DNA from: Thermoplasmata archaeon
Lineage (GTDB): Archaea; Thermoplasmatota; Thermoplasmata; Lutacidiplasmatales; UBA184
Reading direction: 5' to 3'
Length of the DNA stretch: 26,886 nucleotides
Assembly (NCBI GenBank): GCA_030037035.1
Contig: JASHSA010000192.1
Coordinates: forward strand, 1-26,886
The notes beneath the pieces are model-generated. The model was not told the DNA's origin, did no database searches, and saw only the letters and a program-made list of their open reading frames with translations. Each line of letters opens with the position of its first letter. The stretch's first letter is position 1. Made by a program: the position numbers and the translations under genes. Below, piece by piece: positions 14,434 through 24,100 of this stretch.

Positions 14434-14443
14434 TTAATATAAT
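14434..14443 (+). promoter_or_regulatory. Strong TATA box of the ferredoxin gene
   Basis: TTAATATAAT is one of the most AT-rich stretches in the window. It predicts a transcript start near 14464, eight bases before the ferredoxin ATG. Confidence 0.65.
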
Positions 14444-14471
14444 CCGCCCAAGTGGAGACGGTTGATCGCCC

Positions 14472-14750
14472 ATGGTAACGGTCGAGGTCGCCCATGAGAA
14501 GTGCACCGGATGCACGCACTGCCGGGACGTTTGCCCGGTGACGGTCTTCGAGATGCAGCCCCGGGAGAACTGGCCGAACGTGGTCGACGACCCCGCGGTC
14601 GCCGCCAAGTTCCAGTTCCGGGCCGAGAAGTCCGCCGTCATCCACGGGCCGGACTGCATCATGTGCGAAGCGTGCCTCTTCGAGTGCGAAGGCGAGTGCA
14701 TCACGATCGTCGACGACGAAGGCACCGTCCACCACTCGACGTACAAGTAG
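14472..14750 (+). CDS. Two-cluster 4Fe-4S ferredoxin, 92 residues
   Basis: The first motif is C11xxC14xxC17xxxC21P. The second is C62xxC65xxC68xxxC72, with an additional Cys76. Both would bind [4Fe-4S] clusters, making this a soluble low-potential electron carrier. About 40 residues separate the two motifs, longer than in minimal clostridial ferredoxins, and Cys72 is not followed by proline. It has its own strong promoter and is separate from the dehydrogenase downstream (79-base gap), although read-through is possible. Partner oxidoreductases are not in the window. Confidence 0.93.
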   Translation: MVTVEVAHEKCTGCTHCRDVCPVTVFEMQPRENWPNVVDDPAVAAKFQFRAEKSAVIHGPDCIMCEACLFECEGECITIVDDEGTVHHSTYK

Positions 14751-14829
14751 CGGTCGCGGAACGAGCCCCGGGAGAGGCGGCCGGGGGCCGTCGGCAGCCG
14801 TCAAGAGCGCCGGGGGCGTGCGACGGTCC

Positions 14830-15777
14830 ATGGACGCGACCCCGCTTCCCTCCCCGGCGGCGTTCGTCGGCCTCGGGACGATGGGCGGCCCGATCGCCGC
14901 TCGGCTCCTCGGCGCGGGCCACCGCCTGGTCGTACACAATCGCGACCGCGCGAAGGCCTCGGCGCTGCTCTCCGCCGGCGCGGCGTGGGCCGACTCCCCG
15001 CGCGAGGCGGCGCGGGCGGCCGGCGACGGGCTCGTCTTCGTGATGGTCTCCGACGGGCGAGCGGTCCGATCGGTCGTGTTCGGCCGACGCGGGGTCGCCG
15101 CCGGGGCCCGAGCGGGCGCGCTCGTCGTGAACCTCAGCACGATCGCCCCGGACGAGAGCCGGGCGATCGGCGACCGCCTGCGCGCCAAGGGGCTCCACTA
15201 CCTCGAGGCGCCCGTCGGCGGAAGCCAGGAGGCGGCCCGGCAGGGCCAGCTGGCGGTCTACGCCGGAGGGGATCCCGCCGACCTCGCGCGGGCGCAGCCG
15301 CTGCTCGAGAAGTTCGCGAGCCGCGTCGACCTGCTCGGCGGCGTCGGCCTCGGCTCCGCGATGAAGCTCGTCAACAACCTCGTGACGGTCACCACCGTCA
15401 TGCTCGACGCGGAGGCGATCGCGCTGGCGGAGGCGATGGGCCTCGAGCGGGAGCGCGCCGTCGACCTCCTGCTCGCCGGCGGGGGCCAGTCGAGGATGCT
15501 CGCGAACAAGCGCGACGCGTTCGTCCGCCGCGAGTACCCGGCGCAGTTCAAGCTCTCGCTCGCGCACAAGGACCTCGGCCTGGTCGCGCGGGCCGCCCGG
15601 GAGGTCGGCGCGCCGGTCCGGCTCTCGCGCGAGGCGCGCCGTCTCGCGGAGCAGGCGATCGACGACGGTCTCGCCGAGCAGGACTTCGCCGCCGTCTACG
15701 AGGCGGTGCGACGTCGCCGGGACGGTGCGGCGGCCCCCGCGGCGTCCGGCGGCGCGGCCGCTCCGCCCGGGCCGTAG
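14830..15777 (+). CDS. 3-hydroxyisobutyrate dehydrogenase-type beta-hydroxyacid dehydrogenase
   Basis: From the ATG at 14830 this is a 315-residue NAD(P)-dependent dehydrogenase. The N-terminal Rossmann domain opens FVGLGTMGGPIAARLL (about 12-27). HNRDR at 36-40 places Arg after the second strand, favouring NADPH. VMVSDGRAVRSVVFG and EAPVGGSQEAA form the substrate loop. The all-helical domain carries catalytic Lys179 and Asn183 in GSAMKLVNN. The last 25 or so residues are Ala/Pro-rich. Possible substrates include 3-hydroxyisobutyrate, tartronate semialdehyde or succinic semialdehyde; sequence alone does not choose. A GTG at 14818 would add four residues. Confidence 0.92.
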   Translation: MDATPLPSPAAFVGLGTMGGPIAARLLGAGHRLVVHNRDRAKASALLSAGAAWADSPREAARAAGDGLVFVMVSDGRAVRSVVFGRRGVAAGARAGALVVNLSTIAPDESRAIGDRLRAKGLHYLEAPVGGSQEAARQGQLAVYAGGDPADLARAQPLLEKFASRVDLLGGVGLGSAMKLVNNLVTVTTVMLDAEAIALAEAMGLERERAVDLLLAGGGQSRMLANKRDAFVRREYPAQFKLSLAHKDLGLVARAAREVGAPVRLSREARRLAEQAIDDGLAEQDFAAVYEAVRRRRDGAAAPAASGGAAAPPGP

Positions 15778-15800
15778 GCGCGTCGGCGCGCCGATCGGGG

Positions 15801-16784
15801 TCAGCCGATCCGGACGCTCGGCCGGTAGAACGCCCGGTGGACCGTCGCCGGCCCGCCGTCCGGGGGGAAGCGGACGCGGACGCCGGCGGCCCGGCCGAGG
15901 AACGTGAACTCGAGAGAGTACCAGACCGCCGTCCAGCCCCCGCCCGGCTCGGGCTTTGCCTCGCCGAAGTGGTACGTCGAGTCGAGGACGCCGCTCGCCG
16001 AGCGCGCGAGCGGGTACGACCAGGCGAGCGCCTCGGCCTCTCCGCTCGGCGCGCGGCCGGCCGGCGGGCCCGTGAGGAGGCCTTCGGCGGTGAACGGTCC
16101 CGCGACCAGGCCCCGGCCGAAGACGTACCGGCCCCAGGTCGTCCGATGGACGCCGTTCGCGTCCCGTTCGGAGAGGACGAGCCAGGCGAACGGGTTCGTC
16201 GTCGGGGCGACGACGTCGAACTCCCCGAGCGCGCGGAGCTTGCGGCCGATCGCGAGCCGGCCGGCGAGGCGGATGGCGAAGTACGCCGCGAAGAACGCCA
16301 TCAGCACGTAAACGGTCGTCAGGTAGATCGCGAACGGCAGGCGGTCGCGCTCCACCCCCAAGAGGATGTAGAACGAGACGATCGAGACCCCCATCGTGAC
16401 GAAGTTGATCGCGCGGTCGGCGTCGAGCTCGAGCCGCCGGTCCGAGAACGGCAGCAGCGGCGGGACGGAGAAGTGCGTGAAGCCGTCCTGCGCGATGTGG
16501 CAGAGGCCGCCGACCTCCATCACGAGCAGGTAGACGAGCGGGCTCCCCGGCGCGAGGAGCGGCGCGAGCAGCGCGCCGGCCCCGGCGACCACGCTCACGC
16601 CGAAGACCGAGTGCGTGATCCCGTGGTGGCGCAGGACCGGGAACCGGCGCGCGAGCGGGAAGAACAGCGCGTCGGCGTCCGGCAGCCCCCCGGCGAGCGC
16701 CCCCGCGGCGAGGTACCCCGGCTTGAAGCCGACGATCCCGAACGTGACCAGGTAGGCGACCAGGACGTGCGTGAAGAGGTCCAA
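15801..16784 (-). CDS. Membrane protein of the DUF457/YdjM (membrane-bound metal hydrolase-like) group
   Basis: A TTG at 16784 opens a 327-residue protein. Its first half resembles the YdjM/LexA-regulated membrane hydrolase family: MDLFTHVLVAYL, AGGLPDADALFF (about 32-43), RHHGITHSVFG, and HIAQDGFTHFS, whose His and Asp residues could bind a metal ion. About five membrane helices lie within residues 1-185. The C-terminal part (about 190-327) is soluble, beta-rich and not recognised (TNPFAWLVLSERD, STYHFGE, VWYSLEFTFLG). The role may be hydrolysis of a phospholipid or another membrane substrate, but it is unproven. It starts 16 bases after the EF-1 beta stop, so it is probably in that operon. 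Confidence 0.83.
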   Translation of the reverse strand: MDLFTHVLVAYLVTFGIVGFKPGYLAAGALAGGLPDADALFFPLARRFPVLRHHGITHSVFGVSVVAGAGALLAPLLAPGSPLVYLLVMEVGGLCHIAQDGFTHFSVPPLLPFSDRRLELDADRAINFVTMGVSIVSFYILLGVERDRLPFAIYLTTVYVLMAFFAAYFAIRLAGRLAIGRKLRALGEFDVVAPTTNPFAWLVLSERDANGVHRTTWGRYVFGRGLVAGPFTAEGLLTGPPAGRAPSGEAEALAWSYPLARSASGVLDSTYHFGEAKPEPGGGWTAVWYSLEFTFLGRAAGVRVRFPPDGGPATVHRAFYRPSVRIG

Positions 16785-16800
16785 CGGCGTCGGGCGGAGC

Positions 16801-17067
16801 CTACAGCAGGCCCTCCTCCATCACCTCGACCGACTCGACGTCCGGGAGCTTCGCGAGGGCGTGCTCCGTCGACTCGAGGACCCCTCCGGTGTCGTCCATG
16901 ACGACCGACACGAGGAGCGACCGGAGGCCGAAGGCGATGTCGCGCACCTGGCTGCCGCGGACGGTGACCCCCGCGGGGACGGCGCTCGGGACGGCCCGGG
17001 CGACCGACGCGAGGTCGGTCTCGACGCCCCGGGGCATCAGGCGGAACAGGACGGCGACCTTCCCCAC
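16801..17067 (-). CDS. ef1b: Archaeal elongation factor 1-beta (aEF-1B)
   Basis: An 88-residue ferredoxin-like nucleotide-exchange factor that recharges EF-1 alpha with GTP during translation. A GTG at 17067 starts VGKVAVLFRLMPRGVETDL. The conserved segments RDIAFGLRSLLVSVVMDDTGG (41-61) and a C-terminal VESVEVMEEGLL match archaeal EF-1 beta in length and order. A frame extending to 17226 is possible but overlaps the zinc-ribbon gene and is not conserved-looking. The zinc-ribbon gene ends 8 bases upstream, an arrangement I know from other archaea. Confidence 0.9.
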   Translation of the reverse strand: MGKVAVLFRLMPRGVETDLASVARAVPSAVPAGVTVRGSQVRDIAFGLRSLLVSVVMDDTGGVLESTEHALAKLPDVESVEVMEEGLL

Positions 17068-17075
17068 GGGAGCCC

Positions 17076-17252
17076 CTACGGTCCCTCGAAGGCGCACTTC
17101 GGACAGCGGTACGTCACGCTCTGGTCGCGGCAGCGGGCGCAGCGGCCGATCGACGCCTCGCCGCAGTTCGGGCAGAGGAACTGGGTCGCCCCGGCCCCGC
17201 GGAGGCCCCGGCCGCACGACGTGCACTTGAGGTCGGCCCGAAGTCCCAGCAT
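17076..17252 (-). CDS. Zinc-ribbon microprotein of the HVO_2753/DUF1610 type, 58 residues
   Basis: The ATG at 17252 opens a 58-codon frame. The product MLGLRADLKCTSCG... contains four CxxC/CxxCG pairs: CTSC (10-13), CPNC (27-30), CRQC (38-41) and CPKC (50-53), enough for two zinc ions. This architecture, and the location directly ahead of EF-1 beta, match the small conserved archaeal zinc-finger proteins represented by Haloferax HVO_2753. A translation-related role is inferred from the neighbour. A GGGGAG ribosome binding site lies 11-16 bases before the ATG. Confidence 0.88.
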   Translation of the reverse strand: MLGLRADLKCTSCGRGLRGAGATQFLCPNCGEASIGRCARCRDQSVTYRCPKCAFEGP

Positions 17253-17288
17253 CGCGTTCTGCTCCCCGGAGGTCGCCGGTCGAACGAC

Positions 17289-18116
17289 CTAGCGTCGCGC
17301 CGTCCCCCGACGGCGCGCGGCGACCCGGGTCGCATATATAAAGAGCACGCCGAAGAACGCGACCGCGCCGACGACGTACCAGACCGTGTTGTTCGTCGGC
17401 GCCGGTGCGACGTAGAACGTCGTCGACTCGACGGTGCGGCCGTTGGAGAACGAGACGAGCCCGTGGGCGTTCGTGATCGTCAGCGTGAACGTGTGGTAGC
17501 CGGCCGAGAGCCCGAGGCTCGGGTAGCGGTAGATGAGGTCGTACGTCGTCCCCGCCGAGAGCTCGGGGACGCTCACGTGCCCGACGATCGTCCCGTCCAG
17601 GCCGACCGAGACGGAGAACGGCAGCACGTTCGACCGCGCGCCGGCGAGGAGGGTCGCCCGGACGGTGTACGGGACGACCGTGCGGAACGCCCGCGAGAAG
17701 TTGCCGGTCGCGTTCTGGCCGTTGTCGGTGCTCGTCACCTCGACGTTGAGCGTGAGGGACTCCGGGTGCGGGCCGACGGTGACGACCATCGAGACCGGCT
17801 GGCTCGTCGCGCTCGAGATCGTCCCGTTGTCCGGCGTGACCGACGTCGACGTGAGGTTGTTGCCGGCGAGCTTCGCCGACCAGGTGATCGTGCCGACGAG
17901 GCTTCCGCCGACGCTCGCGGGCCCGCCGGAGGCGTTGAGGAAGAACGTCGCGTTGGTCGACGTCGCGACGAGCGCGGGGCCCGTCACGTTGCCCTGGACG
18001 GAGCCGGTCGTCGAGCTCGCCAAGGGGCTCGCGGCGCGCGCCGGCGCGACGGCCGGGGCGATCAGGAGCGCCCCCGCGACGACGGCGAGCGCGACCGCGA
18101 GCGCGAGCGGCCTCAT
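17289..18116 (-). CDS. Secreted, C-terminally membrane-anchored protein coupled to the oligosaccharyltransferase gene
   Basis: The ATG at 18116 overlaps the stop of the giant oligosaccharyltransferase gene (ATGA), so the two are translationally coupled. The 275-residue product has a signal peptide (MRPLALAVALAVVAG..., cleavage likely after about residue 28). A Ser/Thr-rich beta-sandwich ectodomain with eight N-x-S/T sequons follows, then a transmembrane helix at about 246-263 (VWYVVGAVAFFGVLFIYA) and a basic cytoplasmic end RVAARRRGTARR. This topology is that of an archaeal cell-surface glycoprotein. The family is not recognised. It could be an accessory subunit, a scaffold, or a preferred substrate of the enzyme. 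A frame extension to 18212 overlaps the neighbour and is not supported. Confidence 0.85.
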   Translation of the reverse strand: MRPLALAVALAVVAGALLIAPAVAPARAASPLASSTTGSVQGNVTGPALVATSTNATFFLNASGGPASVGGSLVGTITWSAKLAGNNLTSTSVTPDNGTISSATSQPVSMVVTVGPHPESLTLNVEVTSTDNGQNATGNFSRAFRTVVPYTVRATLLAGARSNVLPFSVSVGLDGTIVGHVSVPELSAGTTYDLIYRYPSLGLSAGYHTFTLTITNAHGLVSFSNGRTVESTTFYVAPAPTNNTVWYVVGAVAFFGVLFIYATRVAARRRGTARR

Positions 18117-21100
18117 CGGCGGGTCCACCTCCGCGTCCGCCACCACCGATAGACGACGACGGCCGCGAGGAGCGCGAGCGTCGGGACGAACGCGACGACC
18201 GGCACGAGCCACGAGGGGAACGGCGACGGACCGGCCTGGACGCGCGTCCCGGTGACGCCGAGCGAGCCCGGAAGGGTGCCGAGGGAGGGGTGCGGGACGG
18301 AGAGGGCGACGTCCGTCGTGACCGACGTCCCCGGATTGACGACCGTCGCCTGGACGGTCACCGTCCCCGGGGCGATCGCCGCGGCGGAGGCCGTCAGGTT
18401 GAGCGCGAGCGAGGCGTTCTGGCCGGCCGACAGGTCGACGGTGTCGGAGCTGAGCGTCTTGTTGTTCTGGAGCCAGGCGGTCGTCCAGCCGTACGAGCTC
18501 AGACGGAGCGCGTCGACGACCGTCAGTCGGACCGTCTCGTTGGTGTTGCCGCGGTTGTGGAGGTAGAACGGCAGGATCGCCTGCGCGCTCCCGACCTTCG
18601 GCAGCGTCTTCGCGCTGGTGCCGCCGACGAGGCCGTACGTCGCGAGGACGTTGACGACCGGCGTCGGGGTGATGACGCCGGCCTGGGTGCCGTTCGGCAG
18701 GTCGAAGGCGAGGCTGATCGACGGATGGTCGACCCCGGTCCCCGCCGGGACCGTCAGACGGACCTCGGCCGAGAGGTTCTGGCCCGGGGCGAGCGTCGCG
18801 TGGGCGAACGAGAAGTTGAACGTCCAGGTCGACGGCGAGCCGACCGGCTTGATCGTGACCGGCACGTTGCCGTCGTTCCTGACGATGAACGCGAAGGTCG
18901 TCTGACCGCCGTCGACGACGTTCGCCGTCGCCGGGCCGCTCACCGTGCCGGTGACGGTCGCCGCGACCGGCACGGCGAGGTCGAGCTGGCGAAGCAGGTT
19001 ACCGGTGCCGAGGTCGAGCTTCCCGAGGGCGGTCGCGGTGCCGCTCACCCCGTTGCGCGTGCCGGGCGCGCTCGCCTTCACCGTGTAGTTGCCGATCGGG
19101 AGCGCGACGTCGAGGACCGTGCCGGGGGCGACCGACGTGAACTCGGTCATCGACCCGAACGCGTTGCGCACCGAGACCGTCGCCGCCCCCGCGCCCCCGC
19201 CGCTCGAGTTCGCGACCTGGACGGAGAGCGACGCGGTCCAGGTCGGCTTCAGCGCGAGGGCGACCAGGCTCGGCGCGCTCGGGAGCGCGAGCAGGTGCGT
19301 CAGGACGGCGATCCTCGGGCTCGCGGTCGAGACGGCGTAGACGTTGTAGGCGCCGGGGGCGAGGACGTCGGAGAAGCTGCCGTTCGGCGCCGAGAGGACG
19401 GTGAGCGTCGTCGCGGGGTACGGCCCGACCAGCCGCACGGTCCCGGCGACCGGGGCGTGCGTCGCCGCGTCATAGAGCGTCCCGCCGACGGGGACGTCCA
19501 CGGTCGTGGAGGTCGTCGGGACCGCGCACCTCGTGACGTTGGAGGCGAGCGTGCAGGAAGCGCCGGTCGCCGTCGTGTACGTCACCTCGTAGGAGCCGTT
19601 CGGCCCCGAGGTGGAGCCGGTGGCGTTCGCGTAGACCCGGTACGCCCCGGGCGGCAGCGTCCCGGAGACGACCCCGGACTTCGCCGTACGGTCGATGACG
19701 AGGCCGTTCGCCGTGACGAACTTCACGCTCGTGTTCACCGCGAGCGTGTCGCCGTCGGCCTGCGTGAGGGTCGCTTCGAACGGGATGCCGGCCGCGGAGA
19801 GCCGCAGCTTCGGGGAGATCACGCCGGCGGCGGAGATCGTCACGCGGGTCACGTTGACGAACTCGACGCCGGAGAAGTTCGCGGTGACGGTCGCGGTGTA
19901 CGTCGCCGGGGTCGCGCGGAACTGGGTCGTGTACTTCTTGCCGGTGAGCGTGAGGTTGAGCTCCGGCGACGCGAGGCTGACGGTGACGTTGGCGAGGCCG
20001 ACGTGCGACGGCACGTAGAGCTTGCCGGTCGCGTTGATCTCCGGCACGACCACGAGCGTCAGGTTGGAGTACGTCGCGCCGATCGGGATCGTCGTCGACA
20101 GGACCGACGACGGCAGGTAGACCTTCGTCCCGTTCCCGATCACCGCACGGGCGCCGACGCCGTAGACGCCGGGCGGCAGCTGGAACGAGAACGACGGAGG
20201 CCCCTTCATCGTCAGCGACGTCGTGCCGGTGCTCTCGCCGGTGACGTTCACCCGGACCGGCGTCTTCGCCGGGAGCCCGAGGACGCGGAGCGTCACGTTG
20301 ACCGGCTTCGCCGAGAGGCCGAGCGTGCTGAGCGACGCGAGCTCGGTCGGCGTGAGGCCGCACGTCGTGTTCGTCACGAACCCGAGGGCGCTCGCGCTGA
20401 GGCAGTAGCCGCCGCTCCCCGCGCCGACGGCCGTCGGGACGACGAAGCCGACCGTCCCGTTCGCGTTCGCGACCGCGGAGAGGGACGGGCCGCCCGGGCT
20501 GGCGAGCTCGACCGACGCGTTCCCGGCGGCGAGCATCGCGCCGCCGGTCGCCGGCTCGCCGACCGTGAGCGAGACCGACGAGGCCGGGGCGAGCGCGAGG
20601 GCGACGTTCCTCGAGCCGGAGACGGCCAGCGTCACCAGGGCGGCGCTCGACGTCGAACCGGCCCGCGTCGACCCGCTCACGCCGAGCAGGGTGTAGTCGC
20701 CGAGCGGGAGCTCGAGGGTCGCCGACGTCCCGCCGGTCGGCACCCAGGCGACGACCTCCGCGCCGTTCCCGGCGTAGGCGACGACCGCGGTGCGGTTCGA
20801 GCTGGAGGCGCCGCCGCCGCCGAAGGTGACGTTGACCGCCGCGGCCGGGGTGACGTCGATCCCCAGCTCCGCGGTCGACCCCGGCGCGGTGACGTTGACG
20901 ACGCCGAGGCCCGTATAGACCGCCCCGCCGACGCGGCCGGTCACCTCCACGGTGTACCGGCCGAGCGGCAGCCCCGCGAAGGCGGCGCCGTCCGCGTCCG
21001 TGCGGGCGAGGGTCGTGTTGCCGCTCGCGACGAGGACCCCCTCGGCCGCCGAGGTCGGGCGCACGCCCAGGGTCACCTGCGGCAGGAACGTGACGGAGGC

Positions 21101-24100
21101 GTTCGCGATCGGCTTACCGTCGGCGTCGACCCCGACGACGACGGAGCCGCGGGGCTCGACGGTGAGGTTGACGTCGGCGGTCTCGCCGGCGGTCGCCAGG
21201 CTGACCGGCACCCGGGGGCTCGTGCTCGTCGGCGCGTAGCCGACCGCCTGGAGCGCGTAGTTCCCCGGCGGGACGCTGGGGAACGAGTACTCCCCGGCCG
21301 AACTCGTCGTCGTCGAGGCGTAGACCCCCGTGCCGTTGTACAGGGTCACCGGCACGTCGATGAACGACGAGCCGTCGGCGTGCTTCACCGAGCCGGTGAT
21401 CGTGCCGGGGGAGAGCGCGATCGTGAGGTTCTTGGACGTCCCGGAAGGGAGCGACTCGACCTTCTTCTGGGGGTAGGTGACGTTGCCGACCTGGACGCTG
21501 ACGTTGTACTGGCCCGGAGGGAGGCCCTTCAGCGAGAACGTCCCGCTCGGGTCGGTCGTCGCGTTGACCTGGACGAGGCCGTTCGCCCCGGTCAGCGTGA
21601 CGACCGCGCCGTGCACGACCGGGTCGGTCGAGGCGATGTACGTGCCGTTGCCGCTGACGTTCCAGTAGACGAGGCCGGAGGCGCTCGCGTTGCCGACCGT
21701 GAACGTCTGGACGAGCGTCGGCGCGCTCGTGCTGTAGCCGAGCGCGTCGGAGATCGGCTCGTGGATCGACGCGAGGAGGTCGGTGCCGGACTCGTTCAGG
21801 TCGGCGAACTTGCCGGTCGTGATGTTGATCGTGTCGTTCCCCGGCGGGAGGATGAGGGAGAACTCCCCCTTGGCGTTGGTCGTGTTGACCATGTGCGGGA
21901 TCCCCCAGCCGTCGTAGACCGTCACGTCGACCCCGGCGACCGGCTTACCGGACGGGAGGAGGACCCGGCCCTGCAGGGTGACGCCCGGGTAGTAGGTGAG
22001 GATCGACTCCCCGCCGGAGAAGTAGTCCTCCGCGGTGAGGTTGTCGGTCCCGCCCGTCTGGTTCGCGATCCGCTTCGCCTCGGGCCGGTTCTCGGCGCGG
22101 AAGCACGACGAGCTCGCCGACGCGTTCTTCACGCCCGGGCAGACGTACGCCGTCTCGTACTCGACCTCGAAGTGCTGGAGCATCCAGCCCGGCTTGATCG
22201 TGTCGGTCTCCGCCGAGCCGCTCAGCCCCGGGATCCCGCTCGACTGCCCGACGTCGGTGCCGTTGTAGCCGACGTAGATGCGGTAGATCATCGAGTTGTA
22301 GAACGCCGAGGTGTAGTTGATGTCGTAGCGGACCGCCGAGACGCCCTCGGGGAGCGGCCCGAGAGGGTAGGTGTTGCCGTCCGAGCCGAGGATCGTCACG
22401 TCGAAGAAGCTCGTCGGGACCCCTTCGGAGCTGACGACCCGGCCGGTCAGCTCCGCGGGAGCGTAGAAGATCCCGGTGTCCTCGCCGCTGAACGGGAACA
22501 AGCGGCTGTCGGTCGCGGCGTAGCGGATCGACCAGCCGGTGTACGCCTCGAGGTCGTCGTAGACCCGGGCGACCCCGTTCTCCGAGAGATGGTCGGCGAG
22601 GTAGTAGGAGGTCGCGAGGTACATCGCGTTGTCGTCGGTGAGCGTCGACGGGTCGACCGGGAGGTAGGTGTGCGGGTGGCTGACGACCATCTGGTAGTCG
22701 GCGCTCTCGTCGAACAGCAGCCGGTGGAGCTGCGAGACGTTCACGCGGTCGTCGGCGAGGATCGCGTTGAGCGACGCCGGCAGGGTCGACGCGCCGGTCT
22801 TCACGATCTCGCCCTGGAGCAGCGTCGTCGCGAGGACGCCGATCGCGAGCGACTCGTTCTGCGAGAGGAGGAACTGCCCGGAGGGGTCGATGCCGTTCTG
22901 GAAATTGTCGGCGACGCTCGGGTGCTGGCCCTGGTCGATCGCCTGGAAGCCGTAGTCCCACCAGTCGATGAACGCCGGTCGTTGCGCCTCGGGGATCCCC
23001 GTATCCTGATGCGAGAGCCACGTGTAGCCGGCGCTGTCGTACATGTCCGGCGTGTCGAGGCCGCTGCCCGCGGCGCCGAGGTAGTTCGAGGCCGGCGCCG
23101 AGGCGTTGAGCTTCAGCCAGGAGGGGATCGTCTTGTTGATCGCGATCTCCGCCGCGGTCTTCGAGTTGCTCGGGATCCCCGCGTCGATCGCGACCCAGAT
23201 GTTCGGCAGGAGGATCCCGACCACGAGCGCGAGCACGAGGACGTGGCGGGCCTTGAACGACCGGCGGAACGCGCCGAGGCTCCCCGTGCGGTCGCTGAGC
23301 GACGCGACGGCGCGTCGGAGCTTCGGGTAGCCCCCGACGTCGAGCATCCGGTGGACCCCCTCGGCGGAGAGGAGCGCGAACGCGGGCGCGCCGACGAGGA
23401 AGAACTTCGTCGCGGAGATCGGCAGGTAGACCGAGACGACCGCGAAGACGAGGAACGCGATGTGGAAGCGCTTGAACCGGTTGTGCACGAGCGCGTAGCC
23501 GAACAGCGCGAGCCCGACGAACGCGAGGAAGAACGTCACGACCCCGTAGCCGACGACGAGCGCGTCGAACGACGGCGCCTGCGCCTCGGCGACGGTCGAG
23601 TAGATCAGGTTCTTGACGAAGTAGCCGTCCCCGGTGATCGCCGCCGTGAAGAGCGTCGGGCTGAAGACCCTCAGGGCGATCACGCCGACGACGACCACCG
23701 ACACGAGCGCCGGGATCGAGAAGACCCACGGGACGTCGCGCAGGAACAGGAACGGCAGCAGGACGACGAGCGTCCCGAAGAGCAGGATCGCGGGCAGCTC
23801 CAGGAACGCGCGGAGCTGGTGCTGGACGATGTAGTACGGCGACGACATCCCGAGCCCGATCAACGCGATGATCCAGGTCGCGACGTACAGGCTGAACGAG
23901 TCGACGTGCCGGATCCGCTCGATGACCATCGCGATCAGCAGCGTGAAGATCACGACGACGATCGCGTAGGTGTACCCCTGCCAGGAGAGCGCGAACGCCC
24001 CCATCGCGACCCCGGTGAAGACCGCCCATTTCATCGCGGTCCGTTCGCCGTTCCAGAGCGCCTTGAGCGCCGGTACGAGCTGTCGGGGTTGCCGATAGCT

